A stretch of 64,000 nt of DNA, from assembly GCF_048771995.1 (NCBI RefSeq), contig NC_133043.1, positions 10,868,501 through 10,932,500 on the forward strand, read 5' to 3'. Under the pieces are notes generated by a model. It was not told the DNA's origin and made no database searches. It saw only the letters and a list, made by a program, of their open reading frames with translations. Within the stretch, counting starts at the first letter, position 1. Every line of letters begins with the position of its first letter. Source of the stretch: Taeniopygia guttata. Taxonomy: Eukaryota; Chordata; Aves; Passeriformes; Estrildidae. Made by a program: the position numbers and the translations under genes. Shown in pieces: positions 11,185 to 23,857 of the stretch.

Positions 11185-13375
11185 TTCCAAATTAACAGAA
11201 CTTCACTCTATGACTTCTAGTCACTCATAGCACAAAGAAAGCAGAACAGAGGCTCAGGGGCCCAGTAGAAGGCTTGTTTCACTGCCTGGTAATGCAGGGC
11301 ACCTCATGTGTTCCACATGCTTGGTCCTACACCAGTGTCCCATGTCAAGAATCCCACTTTGTCCAACGAAGCAGAACAAAAGCTGCTCCCTACTTTGTTT
11401 GGGTGTCCCTCCAGACTATGGAAAGCCCATAGACTCAGAGGTCAGTACTGACACCTCTTTTAAAGTCAAGAAGCAAGGAACAGAGGATGGGGACTTTCTC
11501 CACTGCACAGACTGCTGGAGCACGTTTTTGCCCACAAGAAGGGGACAGAGTACTCCTTCAGCACCCTGCTGAGTGCATCTGCAGTCCTGTGGCACAGCCA
11601 AGGAGCAGAAGGATTTCTCAGAAGGAACTGGTCTTATCTTTCACTGCTGAAAAACTGGAAGGGCAGAAAACCCAGTTTGTCACCCATTGCTGGCTCCCAG
11701 CAGGACATAGCCTCCTTCTGCACCTTTTGCAGCATCCTGCTCAGGCTGGGAGTTTTAGTGCTGACTGTGCTTTGGAAAGTAGAGACCCTTTACAGAGTAG
11801 AATTGCTCCAAAGACAGCCATGGCACTTTTAGATCCACCATCAATTCCATATCCTGTTCTGACAAAAAAATTGGAAGAAATTAGACTTGTGCTATTCTTG
11901 ACAAAGTACTAAGAGTTTACAAACCAAGTAAAAATAGACACCAAGCCAGAATTCCTGAAAGCCTCTCTCCAAAGCACTTTGGCTAATGTGGAATGTAGTC
12001 ACAGAGGTTCTTTTAAGCCTTATAACAAAGGCTTAAAACTCTGCCAAACTGCCAGCAGTGGCTTTGTGTTCTGTTTCACTAAGTCCTGTAAGGGCAGTTT
12101 TAGAAATCCAAGTCCAGGAAGGCTCTTGTGTGAGCTTCCCATGGGCTACAAGAAATAAAAGCTAGCACAGTAAATCCAGAGGCACCAACAAGGTACAGGC
12201 CCAGTAACTATGAATTGCCTACAGATTATTTTAAAGTTGTAAGTAAGAAGTACATATTTCTCTGTACCTGGTGAGAACTTCTGAAGACATACTATAACCC
12301 AAAAAAACACCAGGAGAATTAAAAATCCATCCCAGGAAGAACGGATGAATATTCTCCTTTGTGCTAATTCTCTGTATGTCAAAAGACTCACCCTGTCTGC
12401 CCACAGTCTTCATGCAGAGAGGAACCAGCATTTCCCAATGCACTCTGTCTTGAGACTCCTCAAATTTGAGTCCCAAAAACATGCAAAAAATCCAGTTCCT
12501 ACCACCTGAACAACCAAAGGTACACCAGCAGAGCATATCCCACCTCATAAAGAGGAAAAGCTTTATGACAGGAGACCCTGAAAGCAGGAATGCACCCCTG
12601 AACTCCTCAGCACACACAAAAAAACCCAGCACTGAAGAGCCTTCAGTGTGAAGATGTGAAGCATGTTCTGGGTCAGAAGACGACACAGGATGTTTCATCC
12701 CACAATCTTCATCACAGCATGCACACTACTGCTCTGCAGGATGTCTTCCTGACAACTCTCTGGTGTATTCCCAGTGTCTGGGCTGATATAATTTGTTTCC
12801 TGGTGATTCTAGTACCATTTCTTTCCCATCAATTCTAGAAATCTCTGCAGTTCCATTCTAATGAGATTTGCCATAGTGGCTTTTATAACTTACAGCCATA
12901 AGACCTGAACTTAGGGATTTCAACAGCTCTTTCTGTAGCATCTGGTGGAGTCATACACTGAGAACACCTGTATGGACAACAGTCTGTGCACAGGCAAAAA
13001 GGCAACAGTGAGACCTTCCTCAAAGCCTGAATTTTTCAAGGAATTCTTCCTGTTTCTTTCTCAGAGAAAGAGGACACATTAATTGTGTTGCTCCTTTACA
13101 GGAAACCACAGAAGCCACAGGGGCCAGTTAAGACATTTAACAAGGATTTGCATCATGACTTTGATTTCAGGGCAATCAAGACCTGTGCAAACCATTGTAG
13201 TTTTTATCATCACCGACTTTTTCCTAAATCACTATCTAAAGGCTTTAGCAATTCAGACCAAAGAACTGGCATATTTCCTAAACTGCTTAAAAGAGATGAT
13301 AATTTTTGTATCAAATAATCAATCTTTGAGACAGATTATCTGTGCTGTAAATGAACTAAACTAAGATACAAGACC

Positions 13376-16300
13376 TTACACTTTCATGTGACAGAGAGAG
13401 AGAACAGCATCACTGGAAAACAGCCAGAAGGCTGGGTACAAGGCTTCAGTGAACTGGGCTTTGAATTTATAGATCAGGTTATGCTTCTCCCCCACCGCTG
13501 TGAAAATCACAAAGCCCCCCTCGCAGTGCAGCAGCACCCCTATCTTGGTAGCCTTTGTGTTGGGCAGGCACTTTTCCACGTCATTGTGCCAGGATGATAT
13601 TTTGGAGTTGAGCCACTCGATGCACCAGGACTTGCTGTTCCTGCCCAGGCGGCTCTCGGGGCCCTGGCGCTCCATGCTGCCGTAGCAGACGCCGATGCCG
13701 CAGAAGCTGCCCTGCTGCAGCTCCACCTCCCAGTAGTGGATGCCTCTCTTGAAGCACTGGAAGCCCAGCACCTGGCGGTAATCAGTGAAGCGCTGAGGGT
13801 GGTACTTGTGACCTGGGAAGGTGTCTGAGATGGACATCCTGGTGTAGTTTTCAGCCAGAACCACGGTGCTGTGAGCTGTGTTGTAATCCAGCGTGATGTT
13901 GGCAGCATCTGCAATGACACAAATCACTGGAAGGTCCTGAAGAACAAAGCACTTTTGTTTATCCTGTCCTGCCTCAGCACTTGTTGCCATGTTTATCTGC
14001 CAGCTCTGCTCTCCTCCTCAGTGCAGCCAGCTGTTAGGCCACAGTACAAGTTGCTGGGTTGGGCAGCTCTATGTCACACAACAAGCAAATGAAGGGTGAG
14101 TTTTCTTCCTTCCTGCATCCTCACAGGATCTCTTTATCACCCAAATACACCCTGGCAAAAGAAGGCGATGGCTGATCTGGCAGCAAAAGGTATGCCACAT
14201 TTTGTAGCATCTTAACAAGCCATCGTGGTCCTGCATTTCATTTAAAAAGAATCCAGTGCATTACACTGTGTTTCTAGGCTACCCTAATGCTGTCTTTTTC
14301 GGGGAAACCAAAATAATTACTTAAAAAACTTCATTTATCTTCATAAAGATTCACGGATGGTGAAGATTAATTTGATTCATCCGGCAAAATAACCACTTAG
14401 AAACTTCCTGCCCCCCTTCTTTTCTAGAAATTTCCTTCCTTTGTAACAACCTATTAAGCTAACAAAACCCCCTCAGATATATTTTTGTCAAGTCACTACA
14501 GAGGACACATAACACCAGTACAAGAAGAGCGAAGTTCATCTTTAAGGAGTGTAATGTTGGGTGTCTTACACTGCAAGAGCTCCTCTCTGGGTTTCTTCAG
14601 GAAGCTGTCTATCAGGTCTTTAGCAGCAGCAGCTGTGGCACTTGGTGTGGTGATTGGTGCTGTGTCAACAGAAGAACAGAGAGTTTGGCCAGCTGGGAAG
14701 AGACCTCACACGTTTAAGACCCCATCACAGACATACTCAGCCTGGAGCTGATCTGGTTTAGCCTCCTGCTCCATGCAGGGTTAACTCCAATTAACAGCTC
14801 AGGCTGTTCACTGTCATGTCAAGTTTTGAAAATCCCACTCTCTGGACAGCTTCTCTCAGTGTTTGATTGCTCCCACAGTAGCCAGCAAGAGCTGAAATTT
14901 TGTTCAGTACACCAACACTAATGATCATTTTATCATTTTAAGAGCAGTCGATGAAAATTAGAATACACATGATGCAAGTTTGGACTTACCAACTTTAGCA
15001 GCTTTCTTTTTCTCTTCTGAAAGGGGATAAAGAAAAAAGTAAACTGTGAGTTCTGCTGGGAGGCAAAAGCCACTGGTAAGACTGTGTCAGTGTAACACCA
15101 TCACCATGGCTCTTCTGAAACTGCAGCAGTAAAGAGCTGACAGTCCAGCAGGCTGAAGCCATGTACAAATACCCTCACACAGGAAAGCTGTACATCAAGC
15201 CCAACCTTCCATTTGCTTCCTATTTCACAGGGTCATAAGCCTGGAAGGAGCTTGATCTTCCCTCCAGGAGCAGTGTGTTCAGGCCCATGGAACACTCCTA
15301 TTCCCATGAGAAACACTGACTATTCCTTTCCTCTTTACAACAGAGCTCTTAGTGCAGCAATAGGAGATGCAGCTCCAGTCCAGTCCTGCTTCCCCAGCAC
15401 ACCCCCCGACTTTTCCACACCCAGCACTTGGACCATGTGTCAAGAGCTCCCTGGAAGTAAAAGAAGTTGTTTCTTAACACTTGCATTTACTTCAAAAAGA
15501 AAACATGGAAGATCATCCAAACAGGCTACAATGCTCCTTAATTCTGGTATCTGGACAAAACAGAACTGAAAGGCGCCGGTATAACCTGCCACAAAGACCA
15601 TCACCAGTCCTAGACCGGAGGCAGCAAAATGTTTGAGTAAGTCTCCTTTAATGATCACTTACTGGTGGCATCTGTCTCCCCCTTCGAAGTGATTTGAGCC
15701 TGGGTTTTCTCTTTGTGGGTCTGGTCTGTGAGGGAAGAAGAAAAAAACCAGAATATGAACAGATCCTAAGCAGAAATCAATACATACAAATCTACCAAAC
15801 AAACCAAAAGGTGTTTGGCACAAATTAAAAAAACCTGCACCAGCAAGAGGGTGGGGAGGCCCACACGGACACCACTACAGGCTGATGAGCTCGTGTACCT
15901 GTGCAGTTCACCTGTCCAGCTCACAAGGCATGCACCCCCAAATATCCAAAAGCACCCTCCCTTCCCTGTGTCAAGGTGTTCACTGCAGGTCATCACTGCA
16001 TCACCACCGTACAAACAGCTCTTGGGTAGCTGCCTCAACTCTTATTTAACAGTAAAGCCATAGTTAGGACAGGATGGTGTTCTGTAGTACTTACGTGGTC
16101 CATGAGGCTTTTTTCCAACAGCGGGCTTGTTTGGATGAGCTGCTGGAGGGGTCTTAATTTTTGGCTGCAATGGTTTGTCTGCAACAATGATAATTTACAT
16201 TATGGTTTGTATGGCCATAACAGTCATGCGTTATGAGGACATTTTTCCATCTTATTTTTCAGTTATGCGAACAGAACTGAAGTGATATTTGGCTGAGATG

Positions 16301-19300
16301 GGAACTGCATACCCATGCCCCAGTCCAAAAGATAATATGGCTTAATCTGGTAAGTAGAGCTTTGTTCCACAACACTTACACAATCAGCACCTTTACAGCT
16401 GGGTAAGTGGCGTCCTGGCCAGCTAAAGCCTTTCCAATCTCCCCTCAAATCCACATCCTAACCACATCCAACCCTGCTACACAGTAACACCATAAATTAC
16501 TCTAAGGAAGAAAGGCTGAGCTGTGCCAGCAGGATGTAATATCATGACAGTCATCAGCTTATCCAAGTATAGATAACAGTGAAGAAACACTGGCATGTTT
16601 TGTCTCCCAATTTAGCCCAAACTGTAATGTTTTTGTGTGGAAATGGAAGACTGCAGAGATTGGAAGACAGTGTATATTAACTGACTGTATTTGTTGCACT
16701 TTTTTAAAAAATTGTATTTGGATTGGAGAGGAAAGATCCCTCATTTCAGCTCAAAGCAAAAGTAGAAAATGCCAATTTCCGCAGTGATACAGTACCTTCT
16801 TCTTTTTTCTCCCGACTCTGAATTACTGAAATTTTCACTTTGTCTTTGAGGGTAATGGCAGACTGGTAAGTGGAATGCATCACATTTTGGTCCATTTCAA
16901 CTACAGGAACAAAAGCCTCTTTTGTTGATGTTCGTTGCAGTGCTGCTGCTCTCTGAAACAACAAATGAGAGACCACCTTGTGTAGCACACAGAAAAATAC
17001 AACCAACTTACTTTAAATGTTTGTGCATTTGTCTCAAATTCAAGGGAACAAAGGCCGCAGTCAGACACAGCTCATGGCAAAATTCCAGCAGCCGCTCAGA
17101 CACCTGAATTCCCACTGGTAACCAATGACCACACAGGTCACGACACAGAGCTGCCACACCTCACAGAGGTAACTCCTGCCCAGTGACCCCTCTGCTTGTG
17201 GCAGAGGCAGTGGCTGAAATGGGAGAGTTACCAGATGCCCCTTTGTGGAGGCTCTCAGCTCAGTCGAAGAGAGAACAGAGAGAATTCTCTCAGGCTTTGG
17301 CCTGGGAAAGTTAGGAGAAAGAATTCAAACAATTCTTATCTCTCTTTCTGTTCATGTTGTTTATAGACATATTCTACCACAGTGTGTACCAATAGTGTGA
17401 AAGGTTTTTACTTTGACACCAATCGTATTCCACCCTAGTGAGTCAGACTATAAAAGTACTTGCTACTTAAAAAACATTCTTTAAGCCTTCTGAACCACTG
17501 GAGTCTTTTCGTCCGTCCCTGACTCAACAGAAACACCCCTTCAGCATTCTTTCACTGATACTTGTTTACTTTTCAGGACATCTTTTGATAGGAGGTTCTT
17601 GCACACCACTGTGTTTCCATTTCACTGCAAGTCTCTGGAGAGCAGGATGACCACAGGAGGTTTTTGTCATTCTGCATTCTAGAATGAAGAACTGGATTCA
17701 CATTTAAATGACACATTACCTTCAAAAATAGAACATCATCACTTTCAGTCAGTGCCATCTCAATCTGATCTTTGAGAGACTGAATCTCATTCTTCTTATT
17801 TCCCAGAACGCTGTAAATATAATCAAGCTTATTCCAAACTCTCTTTTCTTCCTCTGCAATTGCCTTCATGATCTCATTTTCTCTTTCTTCAATTACAGCT
17901 TTAACTTCTGAAAACTCATTTCTGATCAATTCCTTCTTTCTTGAAGCTGTCTCCTGGGGCAGACAAGAGCAGACAGGTACTGGTTTCAAAACAACAGTTT
18001 GTAACAAAGTAAGTGCTACTGCATGAAAGCCTCTGAGGAACATGTGGGCTTCTCTTCCTTGAAACAAGCAAGAGAAGAGCTGTCGATTTCTATGTGGTTT
18101 GGAAAGAAAACTTCACTCACAAGGAATGGAGCCCATTCTCAGTGTCACCCTCACGTGAGGACATTGCACAGTGCCTGGTTTATTCCCATCTCCCCCAGAG
18201 CTGCCTGGCCCTGCCAAAACTCCTCTTTTCTGCTCCTTCCCAATAACACCTTCTCCTGCCAATGCAGCCTCAGCCCTACAGCCCTTGTCACAAGGGTAAA
18301 ATCACCAACACCATGCAGTGGCCAGTGGGTCCAGGCAAGCTGACAGCACTCTGAGCAGTTCTCCACTTACAGCAGATTGGTTCTGTTTTGTTTTCACCGT
18401 GCTCATTGCCCGGGCAGTTCTTTCACCCTGGTTATGCAGCTCCACAAGTTTTTTCTTCAGCATCGACTGGAACAGGAGAGACCAGAAAGTATTTCAGAGA
18501 GGCAATTGTCATGTCTGCTCTCAGTTTTGAATACTCTTGTAAGCATTTAGTACTCTCAGCTTAAAACCTATCTTTCCTTGAATCTTAGGGGGTGCAAAAG
18601 TAGCATCCTGCAAATCCTGCACCCACACCCTCCCCACCTCTCCCAAGAGCATATTGCCATTGCTGACACTCTCTTCACAAACGACCTATGCTTTCATCAG
18701 CACAGCAGTTCTCATGCTAAGAATAAATGTTAAATTAGCTCTCACGTTAGACTTCCAGCACAAAGTTGATGCTACTGTTCATCCCTCTCCTTTTGAGAAT
18801 GTTCTCTTAGATGTGATTTACCTGTTCCTTTAGTTCAAGATTCTGCTAAACTCAATCAGAGCTATGTTCTGCAGCTAAGCTGTGTACACACCCACTGAAC
18901 AGATGGGAGTTTGACCATCTAAACTTTTTCAGCATACTTCACTCATCCACACTGATTTTCAGCTGTGCTGGAAAATATAAAGGCCAGGTTTCCTTCCTTT
19001 CTACTCCTTCTGGCTTTCATCTACATATTTGAGATCTCCCTAGGATACCTTTATAATGCTTCTTCTTAAGCACATCTGCAGCAGAATGTCGGCCCCTCAG
19101 GCTGTGACAAGCCCTGGCAGGGAGCAGAGCAGCAGAGGAGGCTCAGAGCTCTGGGTGACGCCACAGAGAATGGGAGCCTCGCTGGTAAACCCAGCCCAGC
19201 CCTGTTAATCCAGCTCCCTGGCAGCGCCTTCCCAGACCCCTGCTCTTGAGCAACATCTTGGAGAGACGAGGAAAACGGAAGGAATGGCTCCGAGGACGTG

Positions 19301-20126
19301 CCTGAGCACATGTTGGAAGGCAGATAACAGTTTATCAATGCCAGACCGAGATTTACAGTCGATGTCTTGTTCCGGCCTCCTCCCCACACTCCAGAGCGGC
19401 TCCCCCGGCACCGAGGGAGGCAAGGGGCGCTCCGGGGTGCCCCTGGGAGGATGTTCCACCCGCGGGAGTCCCCGGCCAGCCCCGGCTGCTCACCTGGGCA
19501 GTGGCTTTTGCCTGCTCCAAGGGGTTGGTGGGGCACAGCTTGTGTCCGAGCAGGCAGAGGGAGCAGATGCAGACGCCGTGCATGCTGCAGAAGAACTCGA
19601 AGAGCCTGTTGTGCTGGGGGCACTTGCGGAGCTGCAGGTCGCGCAGGGGCGGGCAGAGCTGGTGGTCGCGGAAGGCAGGGCTGTCGCGGTGCGGCCGCAG
19701 GTGCTCGGCGCAGAAGGACGCGGTGCAGGTCAGGCAGGTCTGCACGGCCGGCGCCTCCTGGCAGCTGTCGCAGGACACGGGGGGCTCCCCCGCCCAGCAC
19801 CCCCCCGCCTCCCCATCCCCATCCCCATCCCCACCCTCATTCTCCTCCTCTTCCTCGCTCTTGTCCCCGGAGCGGCCCTGGAGCTGCTCCACCACCCGGC
19901 ACAGCACCGTGTTCTTCTGCAGCTGCGGGCGGGCCGCGAAGGTGGCCCGGCACTGCGGGCAGCTGAAGCCCCCCGAGAGGCCGGCCCAGCTGAGTTCCAG
20001 GCAGGAGGCGCAGAAGTTGTGCCCGCAGGGCACCGTCACGGGGCTGCTGAAGAGGCAGAGGCAGATGGAGCAGGTAAGATCCTCCTCCAGCCCCGACAGG
20101 CCCGGCTCCGACTCCAGCGCCGCCAT
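13376..20126 (-). CDS. TRIM25: TRIM25, RING-type E3 ubiquitin/ISG15 ligase, complete, 9 exons, 638 aa
   Basis: TRIM25 ubiquitinates RIG-I and other targets in cytoplasmic antiviral signalling. Minus-strand coding exons in order: 20126-19494, 18466-18371, 17953-17720, 16952-16796, 16178-16095, 15725-15663, 15016-14990, 14659-14570 and 13908-13376. Splice sites are GT/AG and phases join to 639 codons; human TRIM25 has 630 aa. RING C3HC4 runs from C19 to C59 ([17 protein letters not shown]). B-box 1 starts at C119 and B-box 2 at about 168. Exons 2-3 encode the coiled coil and exons 4-8 a Lys/Pro-rich linker. The last exon encodes PRY-SPRY ([36 protein letters not shown]). I chose the ATG at 20126 because the human protein also begins shortly before its RING. 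An acidic Asp-Gly repeat sits between RING and B-box 1. Order TRIM25-COIL-SCPEP1 as in human supports orthology. Confidence 0.96.
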
Positions 20127-20172
20127 CGCCCCGTCCGCAGCTGCCCCAAGAACCCGAAGCAAACCTGGGCTC

Positions 20173-20186
20173 GGAGAAACGAAACT
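20173..20186 (-). promoter_or_regulatory. ISRE/IRF-like element upstream of TRIM25
   Basis: The plus strand reads GGAGAAACGAAACT, about 47 bp upstream of the TRIM25 start codon. It carries GAAAC twice and the GAAACT end of the interferon-stimulated response element, but the spacing of the first half departs from the strict consensus. TRIM25 is interferon-inducible in vertebrates, so the position is apt. Binding is inferred. Confidence 0.4.
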
Positions 20187-20198
20187 ATGACCGGGGCT

Positions 20199-20206
20199 TT
20201 CCGGAA
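20199..20206. promoter_or_regulatory. Palindromic ETS-type site TTCCGGAA
   Basis: A perfect TTCCGGAA palindrome lies just upstream of the ISRE-like element in the TRIM25 promoter. CCGGAA is the core of ETS-family sites, common in CpG-island promoters. It is too closely spaced for a STAT GAS site, which needs three bases between TTC and GAA. Confidence 0.3.
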
Positions 20207-20606
20207 AATTGCGTGTGTCATCCCCGCCCCGACGGGAGGGGCGGCAGCCGAGGGCCGAACCCCGGGGCGCCCGCCCATGTGGGGGCCGGGCAGCGCCGGG
20301 GGCTCTGACCCGGGGAACGGGCCCGCGGCACTGCGGGGCCGCCGGGCCGGGGGCTCCGAGCCGGGCCGGGCAGCCTCACCCCGAGGTGCCCGGAGGCCTC
20401 GGGGTCGGCTCGGAACCGCAGCGGGGCCTCCGGGGTGCGCTGCCCACCCGCGCTACCCGGCCCGCCCCGGCTCAGGGGAACCCGGGACAGCCCCGCGCTG
20501 CCGCCAGCAGCGCCCCGCCGGCTCCGCCCGGGCTCACGGAGTGCTGAACCCCAAATCCCCCCGAGCACCGCCCCAGCTGCTCCGAGTTTTGGGGCACCTG
20601 GGTGCT

Positions 20607-20664
20607 GGAAATCCTACGGACTCATAGGTTTGGGTTGGAAAGGACGTTAAAAACAATCTCTTTG
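20607..20664 (-). mobile_element. CR1 LINE 3'-end fragment
   Basis: ACTCATAGGTTTGGGTTGGA followed by AAGGACGTTAAAAACAATCT resembles the reverse complement of the CR1 3' terminus, so the element points left. Only the last 60 bp or so is recognisable. Confidence 0.5.
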
Positions 20665-21192
20665 CAACGGGTGATGTCAGTGCAACGTTTTCAAAGCACA
20701 CAGGTTACTGCTTTGTGATTGTGGAAACCATCTGAACAGAAGATGCTTCCTCAAATTTCTTTTTCTTAGTCTAACTGTTCAATAATCACCATTTCTAACA
20801 GGAACACTGATGCTGAACAGCAACCTGGCAAGTACTCCTGTCTTAACTAACTTGACCACAAATTGTTCCAGTGGTCTCTTCCTCCTCCCTCTTCTGCCCT
20901 GTCTGCTGTTGTCCCAGGGATTTCCTTGGGGCCCTCTATATTTCTCCACCCATGCTGGCAGCAGGGATAAAAGGAGCAACCTGGCACAAAGTCTGTGACC
21001 CCCCCAATAATTTAAACAGAACCTGATGGCCTGCAGCGGAAGGAGCCATGTGCTCTCAAACTCTTGTCCAGTGGGCAAAGAACACCTTGTGTGGAGAACT
21101 GCTGAGGTTCCCTTTAATGTCATTTAAAAGTATTAGCAGGCAATCTTGTTGGCGTTAGTTCTTGGGGACTTCCAAGAATGTTCAGGAGTTAA

Positions 21193-21830
21193 ACAGAATC
21201 ACAGAATGAACTAGGTTGAAAAAGACCTTTAAGATCATCTAGTCCAACCTATGACCTAAACTAACACCTCCTCATCAACTAAATCATGGCACTGACTCCC
21301 ACATCCAGTCTGTTTTTTAAACTACAGGGATGGTGATTCCACCACCTCCCTGGGCAGACTATTCCAATGCCCAACCACTCTTTCAGTGAAGAATTTCTTT
21401 CTAACATCTAACCTAAACTTGCCTCCGGGCAGCTTAAGGCTGTATCCTCTGGTTCTGTCAGTGCTGCCTGGTGAAAGAGACCAACCCCACCTGAGCACAG
21501 CCACCTGTCAGGGAGTTGTAGAATGATAAGGTCACCCCTGAGTCTCCTTTTCTCCAGGCTAAACACCCGCAGCACCCTCAGCCGTTCCTCACAGGGTTTG
21601 TGTTCCCAGCCCCTCTCCAGCCCTGCTGCCTCCTCTGGATGGGCTCAAGGTCCTCAATGTCCTTCCCAAACTGAGGGGACAGAACTGGAAACAGCACTCA
21701 AGGTGTGCCCTCACCAGTGCCGAGTACAGGGGGAGAATGACTTCCCTGGCCACTGTTGCTGATACAGGCCAGGGGCTGTTGGCCTTTTTGGCCATCTGGG
21801 CACACTGCTGGCTCATGCTCATGCTCAAAA
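21193..21830 (-). mobile_element. CR1 LINE, 5'-truncated copy with remnant of the reverse transcriptase C terminus
   Basis: The plus strand begins ACAGAATCACAGAATGAACT and continues GACCTTTAAGATCATCTAGT, the reverse complement of the CR1 3' end. Read on the minus strand, the upper part encodes recognisable CR1 polymerase C-terminal pieces: [17 protein letters not shown] near 21700 and [20 protein letters not shown] near 21330. The copy is truncated at its 5' end and the frame is interrupted, as is normal for dead CR1 insertions. It is the longest LINE copy in the window. Confidence 0.9.
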
Positions 21831-23799
21831 TTTGAAGCTATGTTGGGTGGTCTGTTACAAGTGAAATCAGCTCCTAGCCAGTTCTTTTGGACTATTAAAT
21901 TAAAACTGGAGAATCATTGTAAAGCGGTGTTGTACAGATAACATGGACTTGTACCTACACCAGTTATCCCTCCAGCCTTTTAACACTCCTTCAGGATAAG
22001 CTGCAGAGGGGTTCTGTGTCACAGGGCTCTGAGTCACTGCCCAGTAACAGATACAGGTGCAGAACCGACAATGGAGGCATTGGGAGCTGCAGGGCCCTGA
22101 CAGGAGCAAAAGCTCAAGATCAGCTCTGTCATGTGCTCGAGGGTGGAGTTTCTAGGAAATGGGCACGGTCACAGGTTTACAGCATGTTTACAGGTTTACA
22201 GACCAGGACTTTGTAACTGCTGTCAGAAGAAATGCAAACACCTGACAGGGGGCGGCTGAGAGTGATGGCAAAGGAACACTCTTGGAGAGCTGTGCTGTGC
22301 ATGAGATGAGACAAAAGAGCAGCTCTTAATGCTTGCATTTTTTATTTTTCCATAGGTTCCTCAGTCCCGATAAGCCCACCCTGGGCTTATCTGGACTAAA
22401 CCTCTGTCATCTTTCAAAGACTCAGCACCTTCACTGTATTTTCTGTGGCACTCATATGGAATCAGCTGATATGGACAAAGGTATGCAAATAAAAAGGGTA
22501 AATATAAACCCTCACAACTGTAGCTTCTGCTTCTGGAGCATAGCACAAGATGTTTAGAGCTCAGATGAGCAATTTAAGTTCCACATTGTCAGAGAGGGCT
22601 TGAGATTCTGGTTTGGAGAAAGCCCAACCACTCCTGTTGTCTATGAGACAATAAATTTTAACATAAAAAATTATTGCTAGCATTTGCATAGCTACTTAAG
22701 TTATTACTCACTTCTGCTTGCAAATACTTGAGAACTTCCTGTGATTCTGAACCGAATCTAACTCTTTGCCCAGCCACTGCACATTCAAAGTACCCCACAG
22801 AGCTTAAGCAGGGCTTTAGAAGCACAGTGGGATAAATGGCACCTCACATTCCTGCCCCCAGCAAAGGGGGAGCGATGGCAGAGCCCCAGGGACAGAAAGG
22901 CAGCAGTGAGGGTTTGCTCAGTGTTTCACCACCTCCTTGTGGGATTCATGTGCATATTGTTCCATCCCAGATTCCTCAGAGCAGGACGTGGATGGGACAG
23001 GGAGGGCTCTTGGCAGTTCCCTCAGACTGCCTGCCCCTGGTCTGATTTGAATTGAGCAGTGAAGCAGTAGCTTCACGCAAACTTGGTAACAATGGGTAAA
23101 TAAAACTCAAGATTTTACGTTCAGAACACCCTCTCTTCTCAGAGGTGTATTTATTTTCCAGCATCACCCGTGTGGCACAGCCAGAGCAACTCAAAATCAT
23201 GCCAAAAATGCACAGTAGGCAATGGAACAACAGGTACTGTGAAACATTTGCATGTAGCTTTTGCAACTTCCTAAGAATTAATCAGTAACAATTTCCCTTA
23301 GAAAAATAATCTTTCCATTAATCCCCACTGTCTGAGCATGACTGTGCTCCTGTTTGACATCCTCTTGTCATTCAGTTTCCAAGAACAGCCACACAAATCT
23401 AACCAAACTTTTCTCTAATAAACAAATCCTAGCATGAAATAATGGTATCTAAAGTGAACCACAAAACACAAATACATTTTACTTGTATAAAAATGATTCC
23501 TTCACAAACAAGACATTTTACTAGGGCTGACGCAAAAATGCACAGAACTTTAATGGAATCATGCACTAGGTCAGAGTACATGACAGCTAAACCATAATCT
23601 ATAAATTTGCAGGTCTTTGTATCTAGGGTTTGCTTTTTCACATGTCTTTCCTGTAGGAGTCAGCTACCTTGCACAGGGATTATCTGAAAATGTAAGACTT
23701 GCCAAGGCTCCAGAGGTACAAGTCCCCCTCAATGCTAATAATAATTATTAGAGCTGTCAGTGCAGCGCCTTGCCAGCACCTGGTGACCCATTCTGCTGC

Positions 23800-23857
23800 C
23801 GGAAAGAAGCAGAAAGAAGAAAGAAAGAAGAAAGGAAAGAAGCAGGAAGAAGAAAGG
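23800..23857 (+). repeat. Polypurine (GAAA/GAAG) microsatellite
   Basis: An irregular run of AGAAAGAAG and GGAAAGAAG units forms an almost pure purine tract in the TRIM25-COIL intergenic region. Confidence 0.7.

Larger units (their letters stand above)
7786..13375. other. Intergenic: 3' UTRs of the converging meteorin-family gene and TRIM25, plus repeats
   Basis: The two genes are transcribed towards each other here, so much of this is probably 3' UTR. An AATAAA at 8570-8575 suits the left gene. For TRIM25 (minus strand) TTTATT on the plus strand at about 10436 is one candidate signal, giving a long 3' UTR; this is uncertain. Inside lie a duplicated non-coding element, a 190-bp tandem dimer and a SINE, each listed separately. 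No protein-coding gene was recognised. Confidence 0.5.
19370..20560 (-). promoter_or_regulatory. CpG island spanning TRIM25 exon 1 and promoter
   Basis: Sequence from exon 1 through about 430 bp upstream is highly GC- and CpG-rich, with no TATA box at a clear position. The island ends sharply near 20560, where a CR1 tail fragment follows. The part upstream of 20210 holds no supported coding sequence. Confidence 0.6.

Noticed and set aside
19284-20627. Plus-strand frame of 447 codons opposite TRIM25 exon 1
   Set aside because: It is the antisense shadow of the RING/B-box exon plus GC-rich promoter, with no recognisable domain.
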